A DNA stretch of 64,000 nucleotides. Source: Mixophyes australis. Its lineage: Eukaryota; Chordata; Amphibia; Anura; Limnodynastidae. Positions within the stretch are counted from its first letter, which is position 1, and the number at the start of each line of letters is the position of its first letter. A program made the translations under genes and the position numbers. Location of the stretch: the NCBI GenBank assembly GCA_036250195.1, contig JAVHZZ010000016.1, positions 2,790,001 through 2,854,000 of the forward strand, read 5' to 3'. Positions 29,886 through 45,459 of this stretch are shown in pieces. The notes beneath the pieces are model-generated. The model was not told the DNA's origin, did not search any database, and worked only from the letters and a program-made list of their open reading frames with translations.

Positions 29886-32800
29886 TGAATTGAATCATGA
29901 ATCATGAATCATGAATCATGAATTGAATCATGAATTGAATCATAAATCATGAATCATGAATTGAATCATGAATTGAATCATAAATCATGAATCGAATCAT
30001 GAATCATGAATTGAATCATGAATTGAATCATAAATCATGAATCATGAATTGAATCAGGAATCAAATCATGAATCATGAATCGAATCATGAATCATGAATT
30101 GAATCATGAATTATGAATCATGAATCATGAATTGAATCATGAGTTTAATCATAAATCATGAATCATGAATTGAATCATGAATCATGAATCGAATCATGAA
30201 TCATGAATTGTATCATGAATCATGAATTGCATCATGAATCATGAATCATTAATCATGAATTAAATCATGAATCATGAAATGAATCATCAATTGAATCATG
30301 AATCATGAAATGAATCATGAATTGAATCATGAATCATGAAATGAATCATCAATTGAATCATGAATTGAATCATGAATCATGAAATGAATCATGAATTGAA
30401 TCATAAATCATGAATCATGAATTGAAACATGAATCATGAAATGAATCATGAATTGAATCATGAATCATGAATCATGATTCATGAATTGAATCATGAATCA
30501 TGAATCAAATCATGAATCATGAATTGAATAATGAATCATGAATTGAATTACGAATCATGAATCATGAATCATGAATTGAATCATGAATTGAATCATAAAT
30601 CATGAATTGAATCATGAATTGAATCATAAATCATGAATCATGAATTGAATCATGAATCATGAATCGAATCATAAATCATGAATCATGAATTGAATTATGA
30701 GTTGAATCATAAATCATGAATCATGAATTGAATGATGAATCATGAAATGAATCATGAATTGAATCATGAATCATGAATCATGATTCATGAATTGAATCAT
30801 GAATCATGAATCAAATCATGAATCATGAATTGAATCATGAATCATGAATCGAATCATGAATCATGAATCATGAATCATGAATTGAATCATGAATTGAATC
30901 ATAAATCATGAATCATGAATTGAATCATGAATTGAATCATAAATCATGAATCATGAATTGAATCATGAATCATGAATCAAATTATGAATCATGAATTGAA
31001 TCATGAATCATGAATTGAATCATGAATCATGAATCAGGAATCAAATCATGAATCATGAATTGAATCATGAATCATGAATCGAATCATGAATTATAAATCA
31101 TGAATCATGAATTGAATCATGAGTTTAATCATAAATCATGAATCATGAATTGAATCATAAATCATGAATCATGAATTGAATCATGAATCATGAATCAAAT
31201 CATGAATCATGAATTGAATCATGAATCGAATCATGAATCATGAATCAGGAATCAAATCATGAATTGAATCATGAATCATGAATCGAATCATGAATTATAA
31301 ATCATGAATCATGAATTGAATCATGAGTTTAATCATAAATCATGAATCATGAATTGAATCATGAATCATGAATCGAATCATGAATCAGGAATCAGGAATC
31401 AAATCATGAATCATGAATTGAATCATGAATCATGAATCGAATCATGAATTATGAATCATGAATCATGAATTGAATCATGAGTTTAATCATAAATCATGAA
31501 TCATGAATTGAATCATGAATCATGAATCGAATCATGAATCATGAATTAAATTATGAATCATGAAATGAATCATCAATTGAATCATGAATCATGAAATGAA
31601 TCATCAATTGAATCATGAATCATGAATCATGAATTGAATCATGAATCATGAATCATGATTCATGAATTGAATCATGAATCATGAATCAAATCATGTATCA
31701 TGAATTGAATCATGAACCATGAATCGAATCATGAATCAGGAATCAGGAATCAAATCATGAATCATGAATCATGAATCGAATCATGAATTATGAATCATGA
31801 ATCATGAATTGAATCATGAGTTTAATCATAAATCATGAATCATGAATTGAATCATGAATCATGAATCAAATCATGAATCATGAATTAAATCATGAATCAT
31901 GAAATGAATCATCAATTGAATCATGAATCATGAAATGAATCATCAATTGAATCATGAATCATGAATCATGAATTGAATCATGAATCATGAATCATGATTC
32001 ATGAATTGAATCATGAATCATGAATCAAATCATGAATCATGAATTGAATCATGAATCATGAATCGAATTACGAATCATGAATCATGAATTGAATCATGAA
32101 TTGAATCATAAATCATGAATCATGAATTGAATCATGAATTGAATCATAAATCATGAATCATGAATTGAATCATGAATCATGAATTGCATCATAAATCATG
32201 GATCATGAATTGAATCATGAATCATGAATCATGAATTGAATCATGAATTGAATCATAAATCATGAATCATGAATTGAATCATGAATTGAATCATAAATCA
32301 TGAATCATGAATTGAATCATGAATCATGAATCAAATCATGAATCATGAATTGAATCATGAATCATGAATCGAATCATGAATCATGAATCAGGAATCAAAT
32401 CATGAATCATGAATTGAATCATGAATCATATCATGAATTATGAATCATGAATCATGAGTTTAATCATAAATCATGAATCATGAATTGAATCATGAATCAT
32501 GAATCGAATCATGAATCATGAATTGAATCATGAATCATGAATTGCATCATGAATCATGAATCATTAATCATGAATTAAATCATGAATCATGAAATGAATC
32601 ATCAATTGAATCATGAATCATGAAATGAATCATGAATTGAATCATGAATCATGAAATGAATCATGAATTGAATCATGAATTGAATCATGAATCATGAAAT
32701 GAATCATGAATTGAATCATAAATCATGAATCATGAATTGAAACATGAATCATGAAATGAATCATGAATTGAATCATGAATCATGAATCATGAATTGAATC

Positions 32801-33765
32801 ATGAATCATGAATCATGATTCATGAATTGAATCATGATTAATGAATCAAATCATGAATCATGAATTGAATCATGAATCATGAATCGAATTACGAATCATG
32901 AATCATGAATCATGAATTGAATCATGAATTGAATCATAAATCATGAATCATGAATTGAATCATGAATTGAATGATAAATCATGAATCATGAATTGAATCA
33001 TGAATCATGAATCGAATCATAAATCATGAATCATGAATTGAATTATGAGTTGAATCATAAATCATAAATCATGAATTAAATCATAAATCATAAATTGAAT
33101 CATGAATCATGAATCATGAATTGAATCATGAATCATGAATCATGAATTGAATCATGAATTTAATCATAAATCATGAATTGAATCATGAATTGAATCATAA
33201 ATCATGAATCATGAATTGAATCATGAATCATGAATCAAATCATGAATCATGAATTGAATAATGAATCATGAATCGAATCATGAATCATGAATCAGGAATC
33301 AAATCATAAATCATGAATTGAATCATGAATCATGAATCGAATCATGAATTATGAATCATGAATTATGAATTGAATCATGAGTTTAATCATAAATCATGAA
33401 TCATGAATTGAATCATGAATCATGAATTGAATCATGAATCATGAATCAAATCATGAATCATGAATTGAATCATGAATCATGAATCGAATCATGAATCATG
33501 AATCAGGAATCAAATCATGAATCATGAATTGAATCATGAATCATGAATCGAATCATGAATTATGAATCATGAATCATGAATTAATTCATGAGTTTAATCA
33601 TAAATCATGAATCATGAATTGAATCATGAATCATGAATCGAATCATGAATCATGAATTAAATCATGAATCATGAAATGAATCATCAATTGAATCATGAAT
33701 CATGAATTGAATCATGAATCATGAAATGAATCATGATTTGAATCATAAATCATGAATCATGAATT
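29886..33765 (+). repeat. Block B: relocated A-middle subfamily
   Basis: This stretch carries the marker set of the middle of A (GAGTTTAATC, CAGGAATC, CATCAATTG, AATTGCATC). I saw none of the GAATCTCG words that mark the flanking blocks. GAGTTTAATC occurs near 30.14, 31.12, 31.33, 31.48, 31.82, 32.46, 33.38 and 33.59 kb. AATTGCATC at 30225 and 32540 is 2315 bp apart, close to 2305 bp in A3 and unlike the 2137-2142 bp in A1 and A2. By length this piece is nearest A3, although the 102-bp duplication of A3 was not seen here. It sits about 15 kb from A3, between C- and D-type blocks. A word AATTGCATCATAAATC near 32182 is an extra variant. Confidence 0.75.
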
Positions 33766-36700
33766 GAAACATGAATCATGAAATGAATCATGAATTGAAT
33801 CATGAATCATGAATCATGATTCATGAATTGAATTATGAATCATGAATCAAATCATGATTCATGAATTGAATCATGAATCATGAATCGAATTACGAATCAT
33901 GAATCATGAATTGAATCATGAATTGAATCATAAATCATGAATCATGAATTGAATCATGAATTGAATCATAAATCATGAATCATGAATTGAATCATGAATC
34001 ATGAATTGAATCATGAATCATGAATCATGAATCGAATCATGAATCATGAATTGAATCATGAATCATGAATCATGAATTGAATCATGAATCATGAATCGAA
34101 TCATGAATTAAATAATGAATCATGAATCATGAATTGAATCATGAATCATGAATTGAATCATGAATCATGAATCATGAATCGAATCATGAATCATGAATTG
34201 AATCATAAATTGAATCATAAATCATAAATCATGAATTGAATCATAAATCATGAATCATGAATTGAATAATGAATCATGAATCATGAATCATGAATCGAAT
34301 CATGAATCATGAATTGAATCATAAATCATGAATTGAATCATGAATCGAATCATGAATCGAATCATGAATCATGAATCGAATCAAGATACATGAATCAAAA
34401 CATGAATCATGAATTGAATCATGAATCATGAAATGAATCAAGAATCATGAATCGAATCATGAATCAGGAATCATGAATAATGAATCGAATCATGAATCAT
34501 GAATTGAATCATGAATCATGAATTGAATCATGATTTATGAATCGAAACACAAATCATGAAATGAATCATGAATCATAAATCATTAATCATGAATCGAATC
34601 ATGAATCATGAATTGAATCATGAATCATAAATTGAATCATGAATCATGAATCATGAATTATGAATTTAATCATGAATCGAATCATTAATCATGAATCATG
34701 AATTGAATCATGAATCATGAATCGAATCATGAATCTCGAATCATGAATTGAATCATGAATCATAAATCGAATCATGAATCATGAATTGAATCATGAATCA
34801 TGAATAGAATCATGAATCATGAATCATGAATCAGAGCATGAATCATGAATTATGAATCGAATCATGAATCATAAATCATGAATTGAATCATGAATCAAAT
34901 CATGAATCATGAATCATGAATCAAATCATGAATCTCGAATCATGAATTGAATCATGAATCATGAATTGAATCATGAATTGAATCATAAATCATGAATCAT
35001 GAATTGAATCATGAATCATGAATCGAATCATGAATCAGGAATTGAATCATGAATCATGAATTGAATCATGAATTATGAATCATGAATCATGAATTGAATC
35101 ATAAATTGATTCATAAATCATAAATCATGAATTGAATCATGAATCATGAATCGAATCATGAATCATGAATTGAATCATAAATCATGAATTGAATCATGAA
35201 TCATGAACTGAATCATGAATCATGAATCATGAATTGAATCATGAATTATAAATCATGAATCATGAATCGAATCATGAATCATGAATCGAAACATGAATCA
35301 TGAATTGAATCATGAATCATGAATCTTGAAATGAATCAAGAATCATGAATCGAATCATGAATCATGAATCATGAATAATGAATCGAATCATGAATCATGA
35401 ATTGAATCATGAATCATGAATTGAATCATGAATCATGAATCGAATCATGAATCTCGAATCATGAATTGAATCATGAATCATAAATCGAATCATGAATCAT
35501 GAATTGAATCATGAATTATGAATCGAATCATGAATCATGAATCATGAATCGAAGCATGAATCATGAATTATGAATCGAATCATGAATCATGAATCATGAA
35601 TTAAATCATGAATCATGAATCATAAATCATGAATTGAATCATGAATCGAATTATGAATCATGAATCATGAATCGAATCATGAATCTCGAATTATGAATTG
35701 AATCATAAATCATGAATTGAATCATGAATTGAATCATAAATCATGAATCATGAATTGAATCATGAATCATGAATAATGAATCGAATCATGAATCATGAAT
35801 TGAATCATGAATCATGAATAATGAATCGAATCATGAATCATGAATTGAATCATGAATTGAATCATGAATCATAAATCGAATCATGAATCATGAATTGAAT
35901 CATGAATTATGAATCGAATCATGAATCATGAATCATGAATCGAAGCATGAATCATGAATTATGAATCGAATCATGAATCATGAATCATGAATTAAATCAT
36001 GAATCATGAATCATAAATCATGAATTGAATCATGAATCGAATCATGAATCATGAATCATGAATCGAATTATGAATCTCGAATCATGAATTGAATCATGAA
36101 TTGAATCATGAATTGAATCATAAATCATGAATCATGAATTAAATCATGAATCATAAATCGAATCATGAATCGAATCATGAATCATGAATCATGAATCATG
36201 AATTGAATCATGAATTGAATCAAAAATCGAATCATGAATCATGAATTGAATTATGAATTATGAATCATGAATCATGAATCGAATCATGAATCATGAAATG
36301 AATCATAAATCATGAATTGAATCATAAATCATGAATCGAATCATGAATTAAATAATGAATCATGAATCATGAATTGAATCATGAATCATGAATCGAATCA
36401 TGAATCATGAATCATGAATCATGAATTGAATCATAAGATGATTCATAAATCATGAATCATGAATTGAATCATGAATCATGACTCGAATCATGAATCATGA
36501 ATTGAATCATAAATCATGAATCATAATTCGAATCATGAATCATGAATCATGAATCGAATCATGAATCATGAATTGAATCATGAATCATGAATCATGAATC
36601 ATGAATTGAATCATGAATTATAAATCATGAATCATGAATCGAATCATGAATCATGAATCGAAACATGAATCGTGAATTGAATCATGAATCATGAATCATG

Positions 36701-37792
36701 AAATGAATCAAGAATCATGAATCGAATCATGAATCATGAATAATGAATCAAATCATGAATCAGGAATTGAATCATGAATCATGAATTGAATCATGAATTA
36801 TGAATCGAAACACGAATCATGAAATGAATCATGAATCATGAATTGAATCATGAATCATGAATTGAATCATGAATCATGAATTGAATCATGAATCATGATT
36901 TGAATCATGATTTGAATCATGAATCATGAATCATGAATCGAATCATCATTCATGAATCATGAATTAAATCATGAATCTAATCATGTATCATGAATTAAAT
37001 CATGAATCATGAATCGAATCATGAATCTCGAATCATGAATTGAATCATGAATCATGAATTGAATCATGAATTGAATCATGAATCATAAATCGAATCATGA
37101 ATCAAATCATGAATCATGAATCATGAATTGAATCATGAATTGAATCATAAATCATGAATCCTGAATTGAATCATGAATCATGAATCAATACATGAATCAT
37201 GAATTGAATCATGAATAATGAATCATGAATCATGAATCGAATCATGAATTAAATAATGAATCATGAATCATGAATTGAAGCATGAATCATGAATCGAATC
37301 ATGAATCATGAATCATGAATCATGAATTAAATCATAAATTGAATCATAAATCATAAATCATGAATTGAATCATAAATCATGAATCATGAATCGAATCATG
37401 TTTTATGAATCATGAATCATGAATCGAATCATTAATCATGAATTGAATCATGAATCATGAATTGAATCATGAATCATGAATCATGAATTGAATAATGAAT
37501 TATAAATCATGAATCATGAATCGAATCATGAATCATGAATCGAATCATGAATCATGAATCGAAACATGAATCATGAATTGAATCATGAATCATGAATCAT
37601 GAAATGAATCATAAATCATGAATCATGAAATGAATCATGAATTTAATCATGAATCATGAATCATGAATTGAATCATGAATAATGAATCATGATTCATTAA
37701 TTTTATCATGAATCATGAATCAAATCATGAATCATAAATTGAATCATGAATCATGAATCGAATCATGAATCATGAATCATGAATCATGAATT
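33766..37792 (+). repeat. Higher-order block D1 (4.03 kb)
   Basis: Pairs with D2: GAATTACG at about 33888 and 37915, GATACATGAATC at 34385 and 38412 (both offset 4027), then CATAAGATG at 36432 and 40613 (offset 4181) and AATTTTATC near 37700 and 41888 (4188). The jump from 4027 to 4181 is a 154-bp gap in D1 near 35.09 kb: after GAATTATGAATC D1 goes straight to CATAAATTGATTC, whereas D2 carries an extra stretch with GAATTATAAATC and AATTAAATAATG. Since A- and F-type relatives (for example 19.6-19.77 kb) also carry that stretch, D1 probably lost it. Confidence 0.8.
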
Positions 37793-40700
37793 GAATCATG
37801 AATCATGAAATGAATCATGAATTGAATCATGAATCATGAATCATGATTCATGAATTGAATCATGAATCATGAATCAAATCATGATTCATGAATTGAATCA
37901 TGAATCATGAATCGAATTACGAATCATGAATCATGAATTGAATCATGAATTGAATCATAAATCATGAATCATGAATTGAATCATGAATTGAATCATAAAT
38001 CATGAATCATGAATTGAATCATGAATCATGAATTGAATCATGAATCATGAATCATGAATCGAATCATGAATCATGAATTGAATCATGAATCATGAATCAT
38101 GAATTGAATCATGAATCATGAATCGAATCATGAATTAAATAATGAATCATGAATCATGAATTGAATCATGAATCATGAATTGAATCATGAATCATGAATC
38201 ATGAATCGAATCATGAATCATGAATTGAATCATAAATTGAATCATAAATCATAAATCATGAATTGAATCATAAATCATGAATCATGAATTGAATAATGAA
38301 TCATGAATCATGAATCATGAATCGAATCATGAATCATGAATTGAATCATAAATCATGAATTGAATCATGAATCGAATCATGAATCGAATCATGAATCATG
38401 AATCGAATCAAGATACATGAATCCAAACATGAATCATGAATTGAATCATGAATCATGAAATGAATCAAGAATCATGAATCGAATCATGAATCAGGAATCA
38501 TGAATAATGAATCGAATCATGAATCATGAATTGAATCATGAATCATGAATTGAATCATGATTTATGAATCGAAACACAAATCATGAAATGAATCATGAAT
38601 CATAAATCATTAATCATGAATCGAATCATGAATCATGAATTGAATCATGAATCATAAATTGAATCATGAATCATGAATCATGAATTATGAATTTAATCAT
38701 GAATCGAATCATGAATCATGAATCATGAATTGAATCATGAATCATGAATCGAATCATGAATCTCGAATCATGAATTGAATCATGAATCATAAATCGAATC
38801 ATGAATCATGAATTGAATCATGAATCATGAATAGAATCATGAATCATGAATCATGAATCAGAGCATGAATCATGAATTATGAATCGAATCATGAATCATA
38901 AATCATGAATTGAATCATGAATCAAATCATGAATCATGAATCATGAATCAAATCATGAATCTCGAATCATGAATTGAATCATGAATCATGAATTGAATCA
39001 TGAATTGAATCATAAATCATGAATCATGAATTGAATCATGAATCATGAATCGAATCATGAATCAGGAATTGAATCATGAATCATGAATTGAATCATGAAT
39101 TATGAATCATGAATCATGAATCGAATCATGAATCATGAAATGAATCATGAATTATAAATCATGAATTGAATCATAAATCATGAATCGAATCATGAATTAA
39201 ATAATGAATCATGAATCATGAATTGAATCATGAATCATGAATTGAATCATGAATCATGAATCATGAATCATGAATTGAATCATAAATTGATTCATAAATC
39301 ATAAATCATGAATTGAATCATGAATCATGAATCGAATCATGAATCATGAATTGAATCATAAATCATGAATTGAATCATGAATCATGAACTGAATCATGAA
39401 TCATGAATCATGAATTGAATCATGAATTATAAATCATGAATCATGAATCGAATCATGAATCATGAATCGAAACATGAATCATGAATTGAATCATGAATCA
39501 TGAATCTTGAAATGAATCAAGAATCATGAATCGAATCATGAATCATGAATCATGAATAATGAATCGAATCATGAATCATGAATTGAATCATGAATCATGA
39601 ATTGAATCATGAATCATGAATCGAATCATGAATCTCGAATCATGAATTGAATCATGAATCATAAATCGAATCATGAATCATGAATTGAATCATGAATTAT
39701 GAATCGAATCATGAATCATGAATCATGAATCGAAGCATGAATCATGAATTATGAATCGAATCATGAATCATGAATCATGAATTAAATCATGAATCATGAA
39801 TCATAAATCATGAATTGAATCATGAATCGAATTATGAATCATGAATCATGAATCGAATCATGAATCTCGAATTATGAATTGAATCATAAATCATGAATTG
39901 AATCATGAATTGAATCATAAATCATGAATCATGAATTGAATCATGAATCATGAATAATGAATCGAATCATGAATCATGAATTGAATCATGAATCATGAAT
40001 AATGAATCGAATCATGAATCATGAATTGAATCATGAATTGAATCATGAATCATAAATCGAATCATGAATCATGAATTGAATCATGAATTATGAATCGAAT
40101 CATGAATCATGAATCATGAATCGAAGCATGAATCATGAATTATGAATCGAATCATGAATCATGAATCATGAATTAAATCATGAATCATGAATCATAAATC
40201 ATGAATTGAATCATGAATCGAATCATGAATCATGAATCATGAATCGAATTATGAATCTCGAATCATGAATTGAATCATGAATTGAATCATGAATTGAATC
40301 ATAAATCATGAATCATGAATTAAATCATGAATCATAAATCGAATCATGAATCGAATCATGAATCATGAATCATGAATCATGAATTGAATCATGAATTGAA
40401 TCAAAAATCGAATCATGAATCATGAATTGAATTATGAATTATGAATCATGAATCATGAATCGAATCATGAATCATGAAATGAATCATAAATCATGAATTG
40501 AATCATAAATCATGAATCGAATCATGAATTAAATAATGAATCATGAATCATGAATTGAATCATGAATCATGAATCGAATCATGAATCATGAATCATGAAT
40601 CATGAATTGAATCATAAGATGATTCATAAATCATGAATCATGAATTGAATCATGAATCATGACTCGAATCATGAATCATGAATTGAATCATAAATCATGA

Positions 40701-41985
40701 ATCATAATTCGAATCATGAATCATGAATCATGAATCGAATCATGAATCATGAATTGAATCATGAATCATGAATCATGAATCATGAATTGAATCATGAATT
40801 ATAAATCATGAATCATGAATCGAATCATGAATCATGAATCGAAACATGAATCGTGAATTGAATCATGAATCATGAATCATGAAATGAATCAAGAATCATG
40901 AATCGAATCATGAATCATGAATAATGAATCAAATCATGAATCAGGAATTGAATCATGAATCATGAATTGAATCATGAATTATGAATCGAAACACGAATCA
41001 TGAAATGAATCATGAATCATGAATTGAATCATGAATCATGAATTGAATCATGAATCATGAATTGAATCATGAATCATGATTTGAATCATGATTTGAATCA
41101 TGAATCATGAATCATGAATCATGAATCGAATCATCATTCATGAATCATGAATTAAATCATGAATCTAATCATGTATCATGAATTAAATCATGAATCATGA
41201 ATCGAATCATGAATCTCGAATCATGAATTGAATCATGAATCATGAATTGAATCATGAATTGAATCATGAATCATAAATCGAATCATGAATCAAATCATGA
41301 ATCATGAATCATGAATTGAATCATGAATTGAATCATAAATCATGAATCCTGAATTGAATCATGAATCATGAATCAATACATGAATCATGAATTGAATCAT
41401 GAATAATGAATCATGAATCATGAATCGAATCATGAATTAAATAATGAATCATGAATCATGAATTGAAGCATGAATCATGAATCGAATCATGAATCATGAA
41501 TCATGAATCATGAATTAAATCATAAATTGAATCATAAATCATAAATCATGAATTGAATCATAAATCATGAATCATGAATCGAATCATGTTTTATGAATCA
41601 TGAATCATGAATCGAATCATTAATCATGAATTGAATCATGAATCATGAATTGAATCATGAATCATGAATCATGAATTGAATAATGAATTATAAATCATGA
41701 ATCATGAATCGAATCATGAATCATGAATCGAATCATGAATCATGAATCGAAACATGAATCATGAATTGAATCATGAATCATGAATCATGAAATGAATCAT
41801 AAATCATGAATCATGAAATGAATCATGAATTTAATCATGAATCATGAATCATGAATTGAATCATGAATAATGAATCATGATTCATTAATTTTATCATGAA
41901 TCATGAATCAAATCATGAATCATAAATTGAATCATGAATCATGAATCGAATCATGAATCATGAATCATGAATCATGAATTGAATC
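37793..41985 (+). repeat. Higher-order block D2 (about 4.19 kb)
   Basis: Second D copy, near-identical by eye apart from the 154-bp segment it keeps, a 7-bp step near 41.1 kb and scattered point changes (for example GATACATGAATCC at 38412 where D1 has GATACATGAATCA). The left junction at about 37.79 kb joins the tail of D1 to GAATCATGAATCATGAAATG, the same text as at 33.77 kb apart from one base. The right end departs from the D1 tail near 41.99 kb. Confidence 0.8.
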
Positions 41986-43649
41986 ATGAATTGAATCATG
42001 AATCATGAATCATAATTCATGAATTGAATCATGAATCGAATCATGAATCATGAATCGAATCATGAATCTCGAATAATAAATTGAATCATGAATCATGAAT
42101 TGAATCATGAGTTGAATCATAAATCATGAATCATGAAATGAATCATGAATCATAAATCGAATCATGAATCATGAATCGAATCATGAATCATGAATCATGA
42201 ATTGAATCATGAATTGAATCAAGAATCATGAATCATAATTCATGAATTGAATCATGAATCGAATCATGAATCATGAATCGAATCATGAATCTCGAATAAT
42301 GAATTGAATCATGAATCATGAATTGAATCATGAGTTGAATCATAAATCATGAATCATGAAATGAATCATGAATCATGAATTGAATCATAAATCATGAATC
42401 TTGAATTGAATCATGAATCATGAATCAAATCATGAATCATGAATTGAATAATGAATAATGAATCATGAATCATGAATCGAATCATGAATCATGAAATGAA
42501 TCATGAATCATGAATCATGAATTGAATCATAAATCATGAATCGAATCATGAATCATGAATTGAATCATGAATCATGAATCGAATCATGAATCATGAATTG
42601 AATCATAAATTGAATCATAAATCATAAATCATGAATTGAATCATAAATCATGAATCATGAATCGAATCATGTTTCATGAATCATGAATCATGAATCATGA
42701 ATCGAATCATGAATCATGAAATGAGTCATGAATCATGAATTGAATCATGAATCATGAATAATGAATCATGAATTGAATCATGAATCATGAATCATGAATC
42801 ATGAATCGAATCATGAATCATGAATCGAATCAAGAATCATGAATCGAATCATGAATCATGAATCATGAATAATGAATCGAATCATGAATCATGGATTGAA
42901 TCATGAATCATGAATTGAATCATGAATTATGAATCGAAACAAGAATCATGAAATGAATCATGAATCATGAAACGAATCATAAATCATTAATCATGAATCG
43001 AATCATGAATCATGAATTGAATCATGAATCATGAATTGAATCATAAATCATGAATTGAATCATGAATCATGAATTAAATCATGATTTGAATCATGAATCA
43101 TGAATCATGAATCATGAATCGAATCATGAATCATGAATCATGAATCGAATCATGAATCATGAATCATGAATTGAATCATGAATCATGAATCATAAATCAT
43201 GAATTGAATCATGAATCGAATCATGAATCATGAATCATGAATTGAATCATGAATCATGAATCGAATCATGAATCTCGAATCATGAATTGAATCATGAATC
43301 ATAAATCGAAACATGAATCATGAATTGAATCATGAATCATGAATCATGAATTGAATCATGAATCATGAATCGAATCATGAATCTCGAATCATGAATTGAA
43401 TCATGAATCATAAATCGAAACATGAATCATGAATTGAATCATGAATCATGAATTGAATCATAAATCATGAATTGCATCATGAATCATGAATTGAATCATG
43501 AATTGAATCATAAATCATGAAATGAATCATGAATTTAATCATGAATTGAATCATGAATCATGAATCATGAATTGAATCATGAAATGAATCATGAATTGAA
43601 TCATGAATCATGAATCATGAATTGAATCATGAATCATGAAATGAATCAT
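41986..43649 (+). repeat. Linker with 223-bp and 109-bp tandem duplications
   Basis: CATAATTCATGAATTG starts at 42011 and 42234 (223 bp apart), followed in both by GAATCTCGAATAAT. The first copy then reads AAATTG and the second GAATTG, one base different. Further right, CTCGAATCATGAATTG starts at 43274 and 43383 (109 bp apart), both leading to CATAAATCGAAACATG. Between them (42.4-43.2 kb) is sequence similar to 17.5-18.1 kb. From 43.5 kb the GAATTTAATC word of the e-units begins. No unique sequence is present. Confidence 0.7.
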
Positions 43650-45459
43650 GAATTTAATCATGAATTGAATCATGAATCATGAATCATGAATTGAATCATG
43701 AATCATGAAATGAATCATGAATTGAATCATGAATCATGAATCATGAATTGAATCATGAATCATGAAATGAATCATGAATTGAATCATGAATCATGAATCA
43801 TGAATCAAATCATGAATCATGAATTGAATAATGAATCATGAATCGAATCATGAATCATGAATCTTGAAATAAATCATGAATTGAATCTTAAATCATGAAT
43901 CATGAATTGAATCATGAATTGAATCATAAATCATGAATCATGAATTGAATCATGAATCTAATCATGATTCATAATTTGAATCATGAATCATGAATCGAAT
44001 CATAAATCATGAATCATGAATCAAATCATGAATCATGAATTGAATCATGAATCATGAATTCAATCATGAATCATGAATCATGAATTGAATCATGAGTTGA
44101 ATCATAAATCATGAATCATGAATTGAATCATGAATCATAAATCGAATCATGAATCATGAATTCAATCATGAATCATGAATTGCATCATGAATCATGAATT
44201 GAATCATGAATCATTAATCATGAATTAAATCATGAATCATGAATCATGAAATGATTCATGAATTGAATCATGAATCATGAATTTGAATAATGAATCATGA
44301 ATCATGAATTGAATCATGAATCATGAAATGAATCATGAATTGAATCATGAATCATGAATCATGAATTGAATCATGAATCATGAATTAGAATTGAATCATG
44401 AATCATGAATCATGATTCATGAAATAAATCATGAATCATGAATCAAATCATGAATCATGAATCATGAATTGAATCATGAATTGAATCATAAATCACGAAT
44501 CATGAATTGAATCATGAATTGGATCATAAATCATGAATCATGAATTGAATCATGAATCATGAATCGAATCATGAATCATGAATTGAATCATGAATCATGA
44601 ATCATGAATCATGAATCAAATCATGAATCATGAATTGAATCATGAATCATAATTCGAATCATGAATCATGAATCATAAATCATGAATTAAATCATGAGTT
44701 GAATCATAAATCATGAATCATGAATTGAATAATGAATCATGAATCGAATCATGAATCATGAATTGAATCATGAATCATGAATTGAATCATGAATCATGAA
44801 TCGAAACATGAATCATGAATTGAATCACGAATCATGAATCATGAATCATGAATCATGAATCATGAATCGAATCATGAATCATGAATTGAATCATGAATCA
44901 TGAATCATGAATTGAATCATGAATCATGAATCAAATCATGAATTAAATAATGAATCATGAATCATGAATTAAATCATGACTCATGAATCGAATCATGAAT
45001 CATGAATCATGAATTGAATCATGAATCATTAATTGAATCATAAATTGAATCATAAATCATAAATCATGAATTGAATCATGAATCAATAATCGAATCATGA
45101 ATCATGAATCGAATCATAAATCATGAATTGAATCATGAATCATGAATTGAATCATGAATCATGATTCAAATCATGAATCGAATCATGAATCATGAATCAA
45201 ATCATGATACATGATTCGAAACATGAATCATGAATTGAATCATGAATCATTAATTGAATCATGAATTATGAATCGAAACACGAATCATGAAATGAATCAT
45301 GAATCATGAAACGAATCATAAATCATTAATCATGAATCGAATCATGAATCATGAATCGAATCATAAATCATGAATTGAATCATGAATCATGAATTGAATC
45401 ATGATTTGAATCATGAATCATGAATCATGAATTGAATCATGAATCATGAAATGAATCAT
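43650..45459 (+). repeat. e-unit e1 (1810 bp)
   Basis: Starts at GAATTTAATC and contains in order GAAATAAATC, AATCTTAAATC (43882), CATGATTCATAATTTG, AATTGCATC, AATTTGAATAATG (44280), GAATTAGAATTG (44382), GAATTGGATC and CATAATTCG. The same order holds in e2 to e6. Its tail is an intermediate form: two CATTAATTG words at 45027 and 45248 are 221 bp apart, against 311 bp in e4 and e6. It holds the first GATACATGATTCG of the window (45206). A C in place of A at 44980 makes ATGACTCAT (44976-44984). Confidence 0.8.

Noticed and set aside
34385..38425. GATACATGAATC in D1 and D2 as further copies of the P-block word
   Set aside because: It lacks the ATTCG ending and sits in different flanks; I treat it as a relative, not a member.
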